Of a stretch of 64,000 nucleotides of DNA, positions 8,733 to 17,434 are shown one piece after another. The notes under the pieces are model-generated. The model was given only the letters and a program-made list of their open reading frames with translations, was not told the DNA's origin and did not search any database. The stretch is from Bradyrhizobium arachidis (GTDB lineage Bacteria; Pseudomonadota; Alphaproteobacteria; Rhizobiales; Xanthobacteraceae): assembly GCF_015291705.1 (NCBI RefSeq), contig NZ_CP030050.1:7192001-7256000 (forward strand), written 5' to 3'. The number at the start of each line of letters is the position of its first letter. The first letter of the stretch is position 1. The position numbers were made by a program, and so were the translations under genes.

Positions 8733-9377
8733 CTAAAGCGCGATCTTGACCGGCTCCGCCAGCTCGGCACGGCGGTCGCCGAGCACGAACTTTTCGCGCG
8801 GAGGATTGTGCCCGATCATCGCGATGAAATTGCCGGGGAAGGCACGGCGGACCGAGTTCAATTCCTCGACCGCGAGATTGTAGAACTTGCGCGCCGCGGT
8901 GATGCGGTCCTCGATCCGGATCAGGTCGGAGCGCAGCGTGCTGTAATGGGCGGCGCTGGCAAGCGCGGGATAGTTTTCGCTGACCGTGAAGAGATTTTGC
9001 AGGACGCTGGCGATCTGGGTCTCGCTCTGGATCACGCCGCCGCTGCCGCTGATCGCTTCCAGCGCGTCGATGCGCGCATCGAGCACGTCGCGGATCAACT
9101 GATGCTCCCTCGCGGCAAAGGCGCGGACGATCTCGACGAGATTGCCGATCAGCGTGTGCCGCTCGACCAGCAGCGCGTCGACGTCGCCGAAGGCCGCATC
9201 CGCGCGCTCGTCGAGCTGCGCGATCAGCGCATGCTGCGCGCGGATCTTCAGCATCAGCCAGAGTGCGGCGGCGGCCAGCAGCCATATCCACCAATTGTCC
9301 AGCGCGAAATTGGCGGCGCGCACGAGGCGGCCTGAAATGTCGATGGCCTGAGAGAAAGTCTGATCGGCAGCAGCCAT
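8733..9377 (-). CDS. LemA family protein
   Basis: A 214-residue protein with one N-terminal membrane helix (about residues 28-44, WWIWLLAAAALWLML) and a coiled, helical LemA body. The family traits are visible: DERADAAFGDVDALLVERHTLI, then NLVEIVRAF, and the late YNLAVEELNSVRRAFPGNFIA block. AGGAGA precedes ATG 9377. It is the first gene of a two-gene unit with the M48 protease. LemA proteins are thought to help membrane proteases or envelope functions; the precise role is not known. Confidence 0.9.
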   Translation of the reverse strand: MAAADQTFSQAIDISGRLVRAANFALDNWWIWLLAAAALWLMLKIRAQHALIAQLDERADAAFGDVDALLVERHTLIGNLVEIVRAFAAREHQLIRDVLDARIDALEAISGSGGVIQSETQIASVLQNLFTVSENYPALASAAHYSTLRSDLIRIEDRITAARKFYNLAVEELNSVRRAFPGNFIAMIGHNPPREKFVLGDRRAELAEPVKIAL

Positions 9378-9520
9378 AATACGTCTCCTGCAAAAACAAA
9401 TTTTTGCGAGAGGTCATACAGGCGCGACGCTAAGATTATGAACCGCGCACGATTAGAATTTTAATCAATACTTCAGGTTTGCCGATTCCGCTTCAATCCG
9501 GGACCGGGCCGAGTTCTGCT

Positions 9521-9913
9521 CTAGGAGGCCAGGCGAAGCCAGACGTCCTTGCTCGCCAGCGTGCCGTTCATCGTGGCGATCTCCATGTCCACGACATCCA
9601 GCGAACCGGGCTGGTCTCCATAGATGTACTTGAGGTGCCACATGAGACCGAGGTCCGGAGAGACGACAAAATCGTCCAATCCGTCGGTAATCGCCCGGAC
9701 GGCCTGCCGATGCGTCAAGGGCGCGGAAAACATCGCATCGATCAGGGTGGCGAGGCTCATGCCGCCGACGAGCATCATTCGCGCGACCTCGTCACCGTAA
9801 ACGTGCCGAAGCGCTGCAACGATGGCTGCGACTGCGTCCGGATTCTTCAATGACACGGCGAAGCGAACCTCCGGGCCTATCATGCCGGAGGCGGGATATT
9901 CTGTGCAAGCCAT
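9521..9913 (-). CDS. Hypothetical protein
   Basis: I do not recognise this 130-residue protein. From about residue 16 it looks like a normal soluble cytoplasmic protein (ALRHVYGDEVARMMLVGG, then RQAVRAITDGLDDFVVSP, then VVDMEIATMNG). The start is uncertain. ATG 9913 and ATG 9883 are both possible and neither has a clear ribosome site. The frame continues upstream to 10090 with arginine-rich, low-complexity sequence that I think is not coding. There are no linked genes on the same strand. Confidence 0.5.
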   Translation of the reverse strand: MACTEYPASGMIGPEVRFAVSLKNPDAVAAIVAALRHVYGDEVARMMLVGGMSLATLIDAMFSAPLTHRQAVRAITDGLDDFVVSPDLGLMWHLKYIYGDQPGSLDVVDMEIATMNGTLASKDVWLRLAS

Positions 9914-10182
9914 CCGCCCGCGGCGGCGCCGGCCAGGGCCCCGCCTCGGCCGCCGGCACCGGGCCTTTTCAGCGAATTTATTCCTCTCGCGAAATCGGCA
10001 CTGCGACGACGCGGCGCTGCGCGTCGGGCGTTTGCGAAAGCGCGCGCCGGCTCGGAGCAGGATCGGGCAAAGCATGGGCGCTTCAGGCAAGACGCTCGGC
10101 CCGGGCAGCGCCTAGAACGCCCCCGACCCGTAGAAACACGGACACCTGATCTGAGCTCGAAGCGATCGGGAGGAGCCACGCA

Positions 10183-11142
10183 ATGACCGGGAGCACCACA
10201 CTCATGCGCAATCCCTCCCCCAAGGGTTTGCCACCCATACCTGGCGCAAGGCCGGACGATCACGCGACGTCCGAGCGTCGCGCCGCCGATGCCGAGATGG
10301 CACGCGTGCTCAAGACGAAGCCGCTTCGCATGGCCTCCGATTCCAGCAGCGGCGCCATCGCCTTTTGGAGGCACGAACCGCTGCACGACACCGTCGAGCC
10401 CATGGCCGATCATGTCGTCATGGCCTATCCCGCCGGCTCGCAGGCGCTGGAACGACGCACGGGAAGGACGGCCGCGATTTCGACGGCGCGTCCCGGCGTC
10501 GTGACGATCATTCCGGCCGGCTCGACATCGCGATGGGACATCCACCGCCCCATGCATGTCGTCCAGCTCTATCTTCCGCAGAGGACGCTGCTGCGGATCG
10601 CCGACGAGGCCAACACGACGAACCCCGGCGATCTGCTGGAGCGAACCGGGCATCCTGACGCCATCACGTCGCGGCTGCTGCTGAGCGCCGCCGACTCGCT
10701 CGAAGGCAGCGCCACGCTGGACACGCTGTTCAGGCAACAACTGACGGATCTGCTCGCCACGCGCCTCTTGGCCGCTCATGCGGGCGTTGCTGCTACGCCG
10801 CAGCCGATCATCGGCGGTCTTTCGCCTTCGGTTCTGCGCCGGTCGATCGAACGTCTGCGCTCGGACAGCGATGCAGATGTCTCGCTCTCGGCGCTCGCGT
10901 CCGACGCCGGACTGTCGCGCTTCCATTTCTGCCGGTCCTTCAAGGAGAGCACCGGGCTCTCGCCGCATGCCTGGCTGCGCCAGCACCGGCTCGAGCAGGC
11001 CATGGACATGCTGCGCGGGAGCGACGAGCCGGTGGTCTCGATCGCCGCAGCGCTCGGCTATTCCTCGCAGACCGCCTTCGCCGCGGCCTTCAAGAAGCTG
11101 ACCGGCGAAACGCCGAGCGATTGGCGCAGGCGCGTGCGGTAG
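10183..11142 (+). CDS. AraC-family transcriptional regulator
   Basis: A 319-residue protein with the paired AraC helix-turn-helix at the C-terminus. The first helix pair reads VSLSALASDAGLSRFHFCRS, and the second (SIAAALGYSSQTAFAAAFKK) is followed by TGETPSDWRR. The N-terminal 200 residues are a cupin-like sensor region without a ligand I can name. GGAGG precedes ATG 10183. It is upstream of three same-strand oxidoreductase/hydrolase genes (11651-14759) and may regulate them. Confidence 0.9.
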   Translation: MTGSTTLMRNPSPKGLPPIPGARPDDHATSERRAADAEMARVLKTKPLRMASDSSSGAIAFWRHEPLHDTVEPMADHVVMAYPAGSQALERRTGRTAAISTARPGVVTIIPAGSTSRWDIHRPMHVVQLYLPQRTLLRIADEANTTNPGDLLERTGHPDAITSRLLLSAADSLEGSATLDTLFRQQLTDLLATRLLAAHAGVAATPQPIIGGLSPSVLRRSIERLRSDSDADVSLSALASDAGLSRFHFCRSFKESTGLSPHAWLRQHRLEQAMDMLRGSDEPVVSIAAALGYSSQTAFAAAFKKLTGETPSDWRRRVR

Positions 11143-11239
11143 CAGCAATCGCTCGACAGGGACGGCAATCGCTCTGGCGCAGTCGACTATCCGGTTCGCT
11201 AAAGATCGCAATGTCACATCATCCGGACGGAGACGAACG

Positions 11240-11530
11240 ATGGACTGGAAACAGCTTGCAATCGCACCGAAACGGAAGGCCGCCGCCTCGGCGCTCGTGT
11301 ACGGGCTCTCGCTGACGGTGCGCTTCACCTCGCCGACCGCCGAAGAGGCGGAGTTACAGGGCCCACGAAGCGCCAATGCCGCAACGTCGATCCTGCTCGA
11401 TCGCGGCTGGCTCGGGAAGCCCGCGATGCCGGTCGCCCTGCGCGGCTGGCCGCTGGGCCCGCGCAGCTGCCGCGCGGCTTGCGAGGGCCCCGCCCTCCTG
11501 TCCTCGCTGCCGAACTGCACCGCGCCGTAA
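11240..11530 (+). CDS. Possible small protein of unknown function
   Basis: A 96-residue frame with GGAG nine bases before its ATG, lying in the 508-bp gap between the AraC and NDH-2-like genes. The composition (many Arg, Ala, Pro) is close to random GC-rich sequence and no motif is visible. It is listed only because it fills an otherwise empty stretch. Confidence 0.2.
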   Translation: MDWKQLAIAPKRKAAASALVYGLSLTVRFTSPTAEEAELQGPRSANAATSILLDRGWLGKPAMPVALRGWPLGPRSCRAACEGPALLSSLPNCTAP

Positions 11531-11650
11531 CGGCCCGGCGCTCTCCGCCTCACCTCTTCGCGTCATCACGGGTCGCAACAGACTCCGCTCGCATCGAGCG
11601 GCAGCGATGACGCGCGCGTTTCGAACCAATCCAATCCTGGAGACAACCAC

Positions 11651-12856
11651 ATGCGACTACTCATTATCGGTGCCGGCTTCGCCGGCATGTACGCCGCCCT
11701 CTCCGCCGCTCGCCTCCGCGACATCCAGGGTGTTTCGCCCGACGATCTCGAGATCGCGCTGATCGCGCCTCAGCCGACGCTGGTGATCCGCCCGCGGCTC
11801 TACGAGCCGAAGCCGGAAACCTTGACGGCGCCGCTGCTCGACGTCCTCGAGGCCATCGACGTCGATTACATCCAGGGCAGCGCCGAGGCGGTCGACACCA
11901 AGGCGCAGACGGTGCAGATCGCCACAGCCAAGGGTACGCGAAAGACGCTGTCCTACGACCGGCTGGTGGTCGCCACCGGCAGCCGCCTGTTCCGCCCCAA
12001 CATTCCAGGTCTTGCCGAGCATGGCTTCAGCGTCGATTCGCTCGATGACGCGGTCGCGCTCGACAGGCATCTGCACAGCCTTGCCAATCGGCCGGCCGTC
12101 AACGGGCGCGACACGGTCGTCGTTGCCGGCGGCGGCTTCACCGGTATCGAGGCGGCCACCGAGCTGCCCGCGCGCCTGCGCCAGATCTTCGGCAAGGATT
12201 CCAGGGCGCGCGTGATCATCGTGGAGCGCAACAGCGCGATTGCCCCCGACATGGGCGAAGGGTCCCGCCCCGTGATCGAGGAGGCGCTACGCAAGCTCGG
12301 CGTCGAGGCCCGGCTCGGCACCGGCGTTGCCTCGCTCGACAAGTCCGGCGTGACGCTCTCGACCGGCGAGCACATCGAAACCGAGACGGTGGTGTGGGCA
12401 GCCGGCATTCGTGCCGCGCCGCTGACGGCACAGATTCCCGCCGAGCGCGACAGTTTCGGCCGGCTGCTGGTCGACCGCGACCTGCGCGTGCCCGGCATCG
12501 CCGGCGTCTTCGCCACCGGCGATGCGGCGCGCGCCGCCTGCGACGACACCGGCAATTACGCACTGATGTCATGCCAGCACGCGACGCGCATGGGCGCCTT
12601 TGCCGGCAACAACGCCGCCGCCGAGCTGCTCGGCGTTCCGACCAGGCCGTATCACCAGAAAGCTTACGTCACCTGCCTCGATCTCGGCGAAGCCGGCGCG
12701 CTGTTCACGCGCGGCTGGGAGCGCACGGTCGAGCTGGTCGGCGACGTCGCCAAGAAGACCAAGCGGGAGATCAACACCGTCTGGATCTACCCGCCCCGCG
12801 CCGAGCGCGCCGCGGCGTTGGCATCGGCCGATCCGGAGCGCGTGACGAGCCTCTAG
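11651..12856 (+). CDS. NAD(P)/FAD-dependent oxidoreductase, type II NADH dehydrogenase-like
   Basis: A 401-residue two-dinucleotide-binding flavoprotein. The FAD site is LLIIGAGFAGMYAALSAARL at the N-terminus. A middle NAD(P) site is VVVAGGGFTGIEAATE at about residue 156, and the second FAD contact is VFATGDAARA near residue 295. This order is that of type II NADH:quinone oxidoreductases and related enzymes. The C-terminus has no clear membrane anchor, so a soluble relative is possible. GGAG precedes the ATG. It is followed on the same strand by MBL-fold and SDR genes. Confidence 0.88.
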   Translation: MRLLIIGAGFAGMYAALSAARLRDIQGVSPDDLEIALIAPQPTLVIRPRLYEPKPETLTAPLLDVLEAIDVDYIQGSAEAVDTKAQTVQIATAKGTRKTLSYDRLVVATGSRLFRPNIPGLAEHGFSVDSLDDAVALDRHLHSLANRPAVNGRDTVVVAGGGFTGIEAATELPARLRQIFGKDSRARVIIVERNSAIAPDMGEGSRPVIEEALRKLGVEARLGTGVASLDKSGVTLSTGEHIETETVVWAAGIRAAPLTAQIPAERDSFGRLLVDRDLRVPGIAGVFATGDAARAACDDTGNYALMSCQHATRMGAFAGNNAAAELLGVPTRPYHQKAYVTCLDLGEAGALFTRGWERTVELVGDVAKKTKREINTVWIYPPRAERAAALASADPERVTSL

Positions 12857-12949
12857 TCGCATCACGCAACGGCGGCCGCGCTCTCCCGGCGGCGCGGCCT
12901 GCTCGACCAGGACCAGCCGGGGGCCTTCACCTTGAACCAGGAGACGAAC

Positions 12950-13867
12950 ATGAACATGCACAACACCTCATCCCCCGTGACGTCGAAGCCCGAAGAGCTG
13001 GTCCCGTCGCGCTATGCGCTGAAGATCGGCGACATCGACGTGATGGTGGTCAGCGACGGCGTGCTGCCGCTGCCAACGGCCATGCTGGCCCACAATGTCG
13101 ACCCGTCTGCCCGGGCGGCCTGGCTGAAGGAGATGTTCCTGCCACCGGACGCTTTCGATTGGGCGCTGAACGCGGTCGTGGTGCGGAGCGGCAGCCAGAC
13201 CATCCTCGTCGATGCCGGGCTGGGATTCGATCCGGACCTGCACTTGCCGCGGGCCGGGCAGTTGATCAAGCGACTGGAAGCCGCCGGCATCGATCTTTCG
13301 TCCGTGACCGACGTGGTGCTCACCCACATGCACATGGACCATGTCGGCGGGTTGCTGGTCGACGGCGTGAAGGAGCGGCTGCGCAAGGACCTGCGCATCC
13401 ATGTGGCGGCCGCCGAGGTCAAGTTCTGGGACGCGCCCGATTTCTCCCACGTCTCCATGCCGCCGGGATTCCCGGACGCGCTTCGCTCGGCCGCCAAGCG
13501 CTTCGTGAAAGAATACGGCAGTCAGCTGCGCCAGTTCGATGAGGAGCACGAAGTTGCGCCGGGCGTCGTCGTCCGTCGCACCGGCGGTCACACGCCCGGA
13601 CACAGCGTGGTTCGCGTCGCGTCCGGCGGCGACCGGCTGATGTTCGCGGGCGATGCCGTGTTCGCAGTCGGGTTCGAGCACCCCGAATGGTACAACGGCT
13701 TCGAGCACGATCCCGAGGAAGCCGCTCGCGTTCGGGTTCAGCTGTTCAAGGAGCTGGTCGAGACCAAAGGGCTGCTGGTGGCGACGCACCTGCCGTTCCC
13801 GTCCGTCGGACGGGTCGCGGCCGACGGCGATGCGTTCCGCTGGGTGCCGGTGTTCTGGGACTATTGA
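12950..13867 (+). CDS. MBL-fold metallohydrolase
   Basis: A 305-residue metallo-beta-lactamase-fold hydrolase of the lactonase/methyl parathion hydrolase-like group. The metal motif is VVLTHMHMDHVGGL (HxHxDH), followed by TGGHTPGHS and FAGDAVF, which supply the remaining His and Asp ligands. I chose ATG 12950 because AGGAG sits six bases upstream; an in-frame TTG at 12932 is the only alternative. No signal peptide is evident. Substrate unknown. Confidence 0.88.
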   Translation: MNMHNTSSPVTSKPEELVPSRYALKIGDIDVMVVSDGVLPLPTAMLAHNVDPSARAAWLKEMFLPPDAFDWALNAVVVRSGSQTILVDAGLGFDPDLHLPRAGQLIKRLEAAGIDLSSVTDVVLTHMHMDHVGGLLVDGVKERLRKDLRIHVAAAEVKFWDAPDFSHVSMPPGFPDALRSAAKRFVKEYGSQLRQFDEEHEVAPGVVVRRTGGHTPGHSVVRVASGGDRLMFAGDAVFAVGFEHPEWYNGFEHDPEEAARVRVQLFKELVETKGLLVATHLPFPSVGRVAADGDAFRWVPVFWDY

Positions 13868-14006
13868 GCGATTGATCAAATGAATCCGAGGGCGCGTGCT
13901 CATCGCATTGATGAGTTCGCGCCCTGGTCTTCCTCAAACACCGAGCTGTGGTTCGCCGAACACTGGCCCACGCTCTCCTTCCATTTGGAACGACGCAACA
14001 AAGCGA

Positions 14007-14759
14007 ATGAACATGCAGAACGAAAGAGTCGTGATCATCACAGGCGGCAGCTCCGGCATCGGCCGGGCGGCAGCACTGCGTTTCGCCAACCAGGGCGACA
14101 AGGTGCTCATCACCGGCCGCCGCGCCGGTCCCATCGAACAGACAGCAGCGGAGCATCGGAATATCGCAGGCTTGGTTGCGGACACTGCCTCCGCCGAGGA
14201 CGCCAATCGGACCATCGCTGAGGCTGTCGGCAAATGGGGCCGGCTGGACGCGCTCGTCAACAACGCCGGCGCCGGAGCCATTCTTCCGCTGTCGGATGCG
14301 GCGGCGGACCGGATCGACGACATCCTTTCCGTCAACGTGGTCGGTCCAAGCCTGCTCGCCCGCGCCGCGCTTCCTCACCTGAAGGCGACGCAGGGCACCA
14401 TCATCAACATCTCCTCCACGTTCGGTCATCGGCCTGCCGCGGGGCTGTCCCACTACGCCGCCAGCAAGGCGGCGCTGGAACAACTGACCCGCTGCTGGGC
14501 GCTCGAGCTGGCGCCATTCGGAATCAGGGTGAATGCGGTCGCCGCCGGCCCTACGGAATCGGGGGCCCTGACGGGGATGATGGGGCTATCTGCGGAACAG
14601 GCTGAAGCCGTCAAGGACGACGAGCGCGCGCGGATTCCGCTCCGTCGTCGCGGCGTTCCCGACGACATTGCGCCATGGATCGTCCAGCTGGCAGGCCCCG
14701 CCTCGCAATGGATCACCGGCCAGGTTCTGGCCGTCGATGGCGGCCTGGGACTGACCTAG
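14007..14759 (+). CDS. Short-chain dehydrogenase/reductase
   Basis: A 250-residue classical SDR. The cofactor site is ITGGSSGIGRAAALRFANQG near the N-terminus, followed by NNAG and the catalytic YAASK with an upstream Ser (INISSTFG). The C-terminus reads VLAVDGGLGLT. ATG 14007 gives the usual family N-terminus; the frame extends 37 codons further upstream but without family similarity. Substrate unknown. It is the last gene before the convergent TonB receptor. Confidence 0.92.
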   Translation: MNMQNERVVIITGGSSGIGRAAALRFANQGDKVLITGRRAGPIEQTAAEHRNIAGLVADTASAEDANRTIAEAVGKWGRLDALVNNAGAGAILPLSDAAADRIDDILSVNVVGPSLLARAALPHLKATQGTIINISSTFGHRPAAGLSHYAASKAALEQLTRCWALELAPFGIRVNAVAAGPTESGALTGMMGLSAEQAEAVKDDERARIPLRRRGVPDDIAPWIVQLAGPASQWITGQVLAVDGGLGLT

Positions 14760-14800
14760 TCTCCGCGCTGTCGATCGCACGTCCCGCGCTTCGCAGATAC

Positions 14801-17281
14801 CTAGAACGTCACCCGCATGCCCGCATAGAACGCGCGCGGTCTTGCCGGGCTCAGTGAGCGCGGGTCGGTGAATTCCGCGCCGCCATTGGTGAAGTTGGGC
14901 AAGGCTTCGCGATCGAAGAAGGTGCCGACGGTCGAGTAGCGGTTGTCGAAGATGTTGTTGACGCGACCGTAAAGCTGGAGGTTCTTGGTGACCTGGTAGG
15001 AGGTGTGGAGGTTGAACACGGCGTAGGATGGCAGCTTGGGAAACTGGTTGGACTCATCGCCGACGAAATACTGGCTTGAGACAAAGAGCGCGTCACCCCC
15101 GACCTTCCAAACATCGGTAATAGCATATTCGATGCTGGCCTTGATGAGGTGGCTCGGCAGCCGCGGAATGTGATTACCCGGCAAGACCTGGATGTTGCCG
15201 TCGGCGTCGGCGAACGGGCTGTCTGAGCCAAGCGTCAGCGCATCGAGGAAGCGCGCATCCAGGAATGCGTAGCTCGCCTGGAACTGAAGCACATTCGACT
15301 TCAGGCTCACCTCGGCTTCGATACCCTGCCTGCGCGTCCGGCCGACGTTCTGGAAGAAGCCGAAGCCCGTCAGGCCCGGAATTGGGGTCGCGAGGATGTC
15401 ATCGTAGTTGGTGGCACGGTAGGCACCGATCTTCCAGCCGAGCGAACCGATGTTCAATTCCTTGGTACCGCGGAAGCCAGCTTCAAACGTCTTGGATACG
15501 ACCTGCTGCAGTGGGGGGTCAGCGATCAGGAACTGCCCGATGATGCACGGCCTCGCCGGATCGGCGCAGCCGAGTTCGAGTGGCGTCGGCACCCGGTTGG
15601 CCTCGGAATAGCCCGCATAGGCGGTCACCTCGGACGTGATCTTGTAAGTGGCGCCAATGATCGGATTGAAACGATCATAAGTATGATCGCCATTGAGGGC
15701 GGTGCCGAGCTGGTCCATCAGCGTGACACGGGCCGCATTGAACCGGCCGCCCCCCGTCACCGCAAAGCGATCGTCCACGTTGAACGTGTCGAGCGCATAG
15801 AGCCCGTGATATTGATTGACGGTGCGAAGGGACACCGGACCGATCGATGTCGGATCGCCGGACTGCCCCAGGAATATGCCGCTGCCCGTGACGACATAGT
15901 TCGTGCCGATGGTTCCCAATTCAGCGCTACCGATGAAACGCGTGCTGCTGACATCGTAGCTTGCGCCGATCACGAAGCGGTTCTCGTGACCGAATAGCTG
16001 ATCGATGTTGGTCGCCTGCCCGGATACGCCAAACGTGGTCGATTTCGTGCTGGTGCGATCAATCTCGCCGAGGATGGCACCTGGCGCAAAGGGATTTGCG
16101 AGCTGAACGCCATTGAGGCCATTGGCCGACGGTTGGAGGCCAGTCAAAGGGTCGACATCGCCAAAGCAAAGCAGCGTCGCATCGGCGTCGCAGGGCACCG
16201 TATCGGTCGGATTTCCGTCCACGGTATTCTGTTTGAAGGCCCGCACATGCGCCGTGCCCTCAAAGGTCCAGGTCGGCGTCGCCTCCACCTTGCCGGTCAG
16301 GTTGAGATAGCCGACCTTGTTGGAAATGGTTTGTGGCGTTGTATAGGTCGCCCCCCAGTATTGCTGGAGCAATTCGGCCGGAACAGTGCTGGGTCCTGCC
16401 AAGGAATTGTTGGCGACGCCGCCATTGAGGTGGAACTCGTTGCCTTCAAAGCGATACCCGACATCGCCATAGAAGCGCCGGACGTCCGATGCCGAGAAAT
16501 TGCGGAAGCCGTTGTCGTGAATGCCTTCGAGCGCGCCGTAGACAGACCAGTTTCTATCGACCTGCTTGCCCCATTGTGCGGAGCCCTGGATGCGGCCGAA
16601 TGAGCCGCCCATGACGTCGATCTCGGCGCCTTGGTAGTTGAACCCGTTCTTCATCTGCAGATCGATGGCGCCGCCGAGCGCATTGAGGCCGTAAGCAGGA
16701 TTGTTGGTCACCACCACCGCGGATCGAATGGCTGCCGTCGGGATGAGATCCCAATTGACGATGTCGGAAAAAGCTTCGTTGATGCGTACGCCATTCTGGT
16801 AAACGGCGAGCCCCTGCGGCGTTCCGGCCAGAGGCGAAGCCACATAGCCGCGAAATTGGACGTCAGGCTGGAAGGGATTGCCGGTTACCTCATTGATGCT
16901 GACACCGGGCACATACTGCTGCAGGGCATCAGCAATATTCGGCGAGTTGGTGCGCCTGATCTGGTTGGCATCGACGGCATTGATCGCCGACGGGACCTTG
17001 TCGACATCGAGACCTCTGCCCGTGCCCGGCGACGTCGGGTAGACGTAGATGCGCGTTTTGGGGCGCGTGGACGACGATGTTCCCGCCACGCGCGCGACCG
17101 GGCGCGATGGCGCGGTGCGCCTCGGTGTCGAGGGCGGCGCCGTCACCTCGACCGCCGGCAGGTTCTGGACGTTGGTCTCCTCGTCCTGCGCGGCGCCGGC
17201 CTGGCCCGCGAAGACCAGCCCCAGCCCGGTCGAAACCGAGGCCATCAACCAACGACGCTTGAACCAAAGACGCTTGCCCAT
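14801..17281 (-). CDS. lutH: TonB-dependent outer-membrane receptor, candidate lanthanide-chelate receptor
   Basis: An 826-residue receptor. After the signal peptide (LVFAGQAGA) a likely TonB box (NLPAVEVTAP) is followed by a Pro/Ser/Thr/Arg-rich linker of about 30 residues. Next come the plug domain (VPSAINAVDANQIRRTNS, GVSINEV, VQFRGY, GLAVYQNGVRINEAF, LGGAIDLQMK) and a 22-strand barrel ending in YAGMRVTF with terminal Phe. ATG 17281 is the only start near the signal peptide. The symbol is given by context: it lies 4 kb from the lut-type ABC operon and beside a two-component system, as expected for the receptor of a lanthanophore. Ligand identity is an inference. Confidence 0.8.
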   Translation of the reverse strand: MGKRLWFKRRWLMASVSTGLGLVFAGQAGAAQDEETNVQNLPAVEVTAPPSTPRRTAPSRPVARVAGTSSSTRPKTRIYVYPTSPGTGRGLDVDKVPSAINAVDANQIRRTNSPNIADALQQYVPGVSINEVTGNPFQPDVQFRGYVASPLAGTPQGLAVYQNGVRINEAFSDIVNWDLIPTAAIRSAVVVTNNPAYGLNALGGAIDLQMKNGFNYQGAEIDVMGGSFGRIQGSAQWGKQVDRNWSVYGALEGIHDNGFRNFSASDVRRFYGDVGYRFEGNEFHLNGGVANNSLAGPSTVPAELLQQYWGATYTTPQTISNKVGYLNLTGKVEATPTWTFEGTAHVRAFKQNTVDGNPTDTVPCDADATLLCFGDVDPLTGLQPSANGLNGVQLANPFAPGAILGEIDRTSTKSTTFGVSGQATNIDQLFGHENRFVIGASYDVSSTRFIGSAELGTIGTNYVVTGSGIFLGQSGDPTSIGPVSLRTVNQYHGLYALDTFNVDDRFAVTGGGRFNAARVTLMDQLGTALNGDHTYDRFNPIIGATYKITSEVTAYAGYSEANRVPTPLELGCADPARPCIIGQFLIADPPLQQVVSKTFEAGFRGTKELNIGSLGWKIGAYRATNYDDILATPIPGLTGFGFFQNVGRTRRQGIEAEVSLKSNVLQFQASYAFLDARFLDALTLGSDSPFADADGNIQVLPGNHIPRLPSHLIKASIEYAITDVWKVGGDALFVSSQYFVGDESNQFPKLPSYAVFNLHTSYQVTKNLQLYGRVNNIFDNRYSTVGTFFDREALPNFTNGGAEFTDPRSLSPARPRAFYAGMRVTF

Positions 17282-17400
17282 CCCAGCCTTCCCATCCCCG
17301 ATCCCCCGGCTGTTTTGATTTCGCCGTTTGGTGGAGACGAGTGTAGTCGGCGAGAGCCCCCGCACCAGCCACAAAAGGTCGGGCAATATCCGAACCCGTT

Positions 17401-17430
17401 TTCCCGACCGGATCGGGAATTTTTCCCGAC
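17401..17430. promoter_or_regulatory. Inverted repeat upstream of the TonB receptor, candidate operator
   Basis: TTCCCGA (17401-17407) and TCGGGAA (17413-17419) form a perfect 7-bp inverted repeat with a 5-bp spacer. A third TTCCCGA follows at 17423-17429. It lies in the 153-bp gap between the receptor and the histidine kinase gene, 120 bp before the receptor start. NarL-type response regulators bind short inverted repeats of this kind. Confidence 0.45.
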
Positions 17431-17434
17431 GTAG

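Noticed and set aside
7290..9335. Long plus-strand open frame across the M48 and LemA genes
   Set aside because: It spans two clear minus-strand genes and their spacer; composition is that of an antisense shadow.
9880..9960. Glycine-zipper-like stretch (GGRGGALAGAAAGGWLAQ) in a minus-strand frame
   Set aside because: It lies at the end of a very long low-complexity frame without start or signal peptide; could be a remnant, but support is too weak.
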